This document shows positions 62,808-64,000 of a DNA stretch of 64,000 nt, piece by piece. The notes beneath the pieces are model-generated. The model saw only the letters and a list, made by a program, of their open reading frames with translations. It was not told the DNA's origin and did not search any database. The position numbers and the translations under genes were made by a program. The stretch spans positions 124,001-188,000 of the forward strand of contig JAUNSG010000002.1 in NCBI GenBank assembly GCA_030539335.1, read 5' to 3'. The first letter of the stretch is position 1. Each line of letters starts with the position of its first letter. Source of the stretch: Eubacteriales bacterium. GTDB lineage: Bacteria > Bacillota > Clostridia > Oscillospirales > Butyricicoccaceae.

Positions 62808-64000
62808 GGAAGAAAATCTCCATTCTCGATAGAATCGGTGTTGTATTGACCGGTTTCAAATGCTTTGGACAGCAGGATCGAAAGTTCATAATCCACACTG
62901 GTTTCCACACCTTCAAACAGCATTTCGCTCATGGCACGCTTCATCCGCGCCAAAGCCTCCTCCCGTGTACTGCCCTGTACGATCAGCTTCCCAATCATAC
63001 TGTCATAATACGGCGGAATGGTATACCCCTGATAAACCGCACAATCTACGCGGACACCGACGCCGCCCGCCAGATGCATCGAGGCAACCGTGCCCGGACA
63101 CGGCGCAAAATTTTTGTCCTCCGCATTGATACGGCACTCGATCGCCGCACCGTGCAGAGCAATATCCCTTTGCCGCAGCCCGAGCGGCTCCCCTGCTGCA
63201 ACACGAAGCTGCATCGCCACAAGATCCACACCGGTCACCATTTCGGTCACCGGATGCTCCACCTGGATGCGCGTATTCATCTCACAGAAATAAAAATTCT
63301 GCTGGTCATCGACCAGAAATTCCACCGTTCCGGCGCCCAGATAACCGGCTTCCTTCGCCAAAGACACCGCACAGGCGCCCATCTTCTTGCGCACTCTGTC
63401 GCTCAAGCACGGTGCCGGGGCCTCTTCCATCAGCTTCTGATGCCGCCGCTGTATCGAACAGTCGCGGTCATACAGATGAATGACGTTGCCAAACGCATCC
63501 GCCATGATCTGTACTTCGACATGCCGCGGATGCCGGATGAGCTTTTCCATATACAGTCGGCCGTCTCCGAAATTCGCTTCGGCCTCCGCCGCCGCGCTCT
63601 GGAACGCCGCCTCCAGCTTTCCTTCGCATTCCACCACACGGATGCCCTTTCCACCGCCGCCTGCGGACGCCTTGAGCATAACCGGATAGCCGATTTTCTC
63701 CGCCCAGCGCGCGGCGTCTACGACATCTTTCAAAATTCCGTCAGATCCCGGTGTCACCGGAACTCCCGCACGCTTGGCCAGCTCCTTGGCACATGCCTTG
63801 TCGCCCAACGCCCGGATGGTTTCCGGCTTCGGACCAATGAAAACCAATCCATTTTCCTCACATTTTGCGGCAAACTCCGCATTCTCGGACAGGAATCCAT
63901 ATCCCGGATGGATCGCCTGCGCCCCTGCGCCAAGCGCCGCTTCAATGAGGTTATCCATATTCAGATAACTGCCCTGTGCCTGTGCCGGCCCAATGCAAAC
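62804..64000 (-). CDS. accC: Biotin carboxylase subunit, 5' end cut by window edge
   Basis: ATP-grasp enzyme that carboxylates biotin on the carrier protein. About 398 residues are visible; the frame continues past the window edge ([18 protein letters not shown]), and the first ~50 residues are missing. [14 protein letters not shown], the glycine-rich [56 protein letters not shown] and [16 protein letters not shown] are intact. It precedes accD with a four-base overlap. The carrier gene accB is presumably upstream of the window. Confidence 0.96.
   Translation of the reverse strand, partial: VCIGPAQAQGSYLNMDNLIEAALGAGAQAIHPGYGFLSENAEFAAKCEENGLVFIGPKPETIRALGDKACAKELAKRAGVPVTPGSDGILKDVVDAARWAEKIGYPVMLKASAGGGGKGIRVVECEGKLEAAFQSAAAEAEANFGDGRLYMEKLIRHPRHVEVQIMADAFGNVIHLYDRDCSIQRRHQKLMEEAPAPCLSDRVRKKMGACAVSLAKEAGYLGAGTVEFLVDDQQNFYFCEMNTRIQVEHPVTEMVTGVDLVAMQLRVAAGEPLGLRQRDIALHGAAIECRINAEDKNFAPCPGTVASMHLAGGVGVRVDCAVYQGYTIPPYYDSMIGKLIVQGSTREEALARMKRAMSEMLFEGVETSVDYELSILLSKAFETGQYNTDSIENGDFLP

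Overview
The window reads as a chromosomal segment of an anaerobic Gram-positive Clostridia bacterium, most likely from the Oscillospiraceae/Butyricicoccaceae part of the gut Firmicutes. That placement is inference. It rests on moderately high GC coding sequence, strong GGAGG-type ribosome sites, sigma-A promoters with 17-base spacers, a T-box controlled trp operon, an [FeFe]-hydrogenase maturase, a sodium-pumping decarboxylase, and fatty-acid genes in accC-accD-accA-acpP order. No prophage, insertion sequence or CRISPR array was seen.

Layout. 1-11.1 kb: uppP (cut by the edge), recQ, a 33-residue membrane peptide, glnS, gltX, a DtxR/MntR-type regulator with its operator, tRNA-Ser(CGA), a phosphoribosyltransferase, the TM1266-type regulator and hydG behind a terminator-bearing leader, a DUF5067 lipoprotein, and tRNA-Gly(GCC) beside a duplicated 3' fragment of itself. 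11.1-20.6 kb: a HAD phosphatase/LUD fusion, malQ, trmB, a hypothetical gene, an MnmM-like methylase, a CpXC protein, an acyltransferase and glycogen phosphorylase. 20.9-27.9 kb: the complete trpEGDCFBA operon behind a T-box with a UGG specifier. 27.9-32.4 kb: a metallohydrolase and a four-gene oxaloacetate decarboxylase sodium pump. 32.4-33.9 kb: an AT-rich island with a HEAT-repeat gene and att-like repeats. 33.9-46.1 kb: thrH, a MarR-ADH-ALDH operon, a MarR-MATE operon, rsmH, ppk, amtB-glnK and a shikimate/quinate dehydrogenase. 46.2-49.1 kb: a TRAP transporter divergent from that dehydrogenase.

49.1-60.6 kb is the most unusual part. Six consecutive minus-strand genes encode, in transcription order, two large secreted proteins with Tp47-like modules and Ig-like repeats, the flavin transferase ApbE, a protein with four FMN-binding domains, a single-domain FMN-binding protein, and a NapH-like membrane ferredoxin. 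This looks like an extracytosolic electron-transfer system using covalently bound FMN. The large secreted proteins carry four motifs of the form D-x-x-[S/T]-x-A-T, resembling the five D-x-x-S-G-A-T flavinylation sites of their neighbours. They may therefore be a new class of flavinylated surface protein. 60.9-64 kb: acpP, accA, accD and accC (cut by the edge), the start of fatty-acid synthesis.
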